Assembly (NCBI GenBank): GCA_024226315.1
Contig: JAAELT010000463.1
Location: forward strand, 1 to 64,000
Reading direction: 5' to 3'
Length of the DNA stretch: 64,000 bases
Origin: a bacterium
GTDB taxonomy: Bacteria > Acidobacteriota > Thermoanaerobaculia > Multivoradales > J023
Shown in pieces: positions 63,778 through 64,000 of the stretch. The position numbers were made by a program, and so were the translations under genes. The notes under the pieces were generated by a model. The model had not been told where the DNA came from. It was given only the letters and a program-made list of their open reading frames with translations, and made no database searches. How positions within the stretch are numbered: position 1 is the first letter of the stretch; each line of letters opens with the position of its first letter.

Positions 63778-64000
63778 TCAACCCGCCTTCTGCAAGCGAG
63801 GAATCGCTTCTTTCGGTCGATTCACCGCCAGATCGTGGTTGGCCTGAAGGCTGATCCAGAACTCTGGAGTGGTATCAAACGCTTGAGATAGCAGCCAGGC
63901 GGTCTGTGGAGTTACGCCGCGCTTTCCGCGAACGATCTCATTGATCCGCTGTACCGGGACCCCCAGATGCTCTGCGAGGGCAACCTGTGTAAGCGCTAGA
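63778..64000 (-). CDS. HigA-family antitoxin (XRE), 5' end outside the window
   Basis: The minus frame visible from the window edge reads LTQVALAEHLGVPVQRINEI, VRGKRGVTPQTAWLLSQAFD, then TTPEFWISLQANHDLAVN and IPRLQKAG before TGA. This is the HigA antitoxin/VapI-like XRE pattern. In such modules the toxin higB lies upstream of higA, which would place it outside the window. The first residues and start are missing. Confidence 0.85.
   Translation of the reverse strand, partial: LALTQVALAEHLGVPVQRINEIVRGKRGVTPQTAWLLSQAFDTTPEFWISLQANHDLAVNRPKEAIPRLQKAG

Overview
This is a high-GC chromosomal segment from a Gram-negative bacterium. The gene complement suggests Acidobacteriota, probably Thermoanaerobaculia-like: sulfatase-TPR fusions, FG-GAP/UnbV proteins, VWFA-like secreted proteins, a PQQ-type propeller, a core mreBCD-mrdA-rodA-rng block, and many ATGA stop/start overlaps. 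The taxonomic call is inference; no marker gene here settles it.

Layout. 0-2.5 kb: an integron integrase gene whose 3' end faces a run of ORF-less attC-like sites (inverted layout), with a TPR gene upstream. 2.7-8.9 kb: accessory block with a 19-aa peptide gene next to a TPR gene, a divergent pair controlled by an XRE regulator, an HTH regulator flanked by eight copies of a GGACACGATA operator-like motif, a degenerate pterin-dehydratase-like protein and a ~42-bp repeat array. 9-24 kb: housekeeping and secondary metabolism: beta-lactamase-fold hydrolase, GT-C-like/TPR membrane protein, type III PKS with ICMT-type methyltransferase and membrane protein, trypsin-like protease, acetoacetyl-CoA synthetase with fumarylacetoacetase, sulfatase-TPR and FG-GAP/UnbV proteins. 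24.2-27.1 kb: a rearrangement scar with a truncated SGNH hydrolase and a frameshifted VWFA-like gene. 27.4-39.2 kb: accessory island with Rpn-family protein, orphan antitoxin, start-less SMI1 gene, Fic protein between duplicated sequence, a second peptide locus with an XRE-TPR regulator, a membrane protein/M78 peptidase operon and several tandem repeats. 39.2-48.3 kb: PQQ propeller, LolA/DUF1579-like protein, aminotransferase, lipid kinase, ruvB, ruvA, PpiD/SurA-like foldase. 48.5-59.1 kb: FecR-domain protein, mreB, mreC, mreD, mrdA, rodA, rng and a WaaP-like kinase fusion. 59.3-61.5 kb: third peptide locus, with an AraC-TPR regulator and a secreted precursor carrying three FIDPYG repeats. 61.7-64 kb: sulfatase, tRNA-Asn, YbaK-type deacylase and a HigA-type antitoxin cut by the window end.

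The strongest candidate for an undescribed system is the recurrent pairing of short peptides ending in G-x-[FV]-I-[DH]-P-[NHY]-G with TPR proteins. It occurs at three loci (2.75-3.9, 33.6-35.2 and 59.3-61.5 kb). The TPR proteins share a C-terminal region but carry different N termini (none, XRE-type, AraC-type). One peptide gene encodes a signal peptide followed by three tandem copies of the motif, like a multi-copy pheromone precursor. This looks like RRNPP-style peptide/TPR signalling outside Firmicutes. The pairing and motif are visible in the sequence; signalling is inference. At two of the loci a paralogous accessory gene pair also sits beside the peptide/TPR module.
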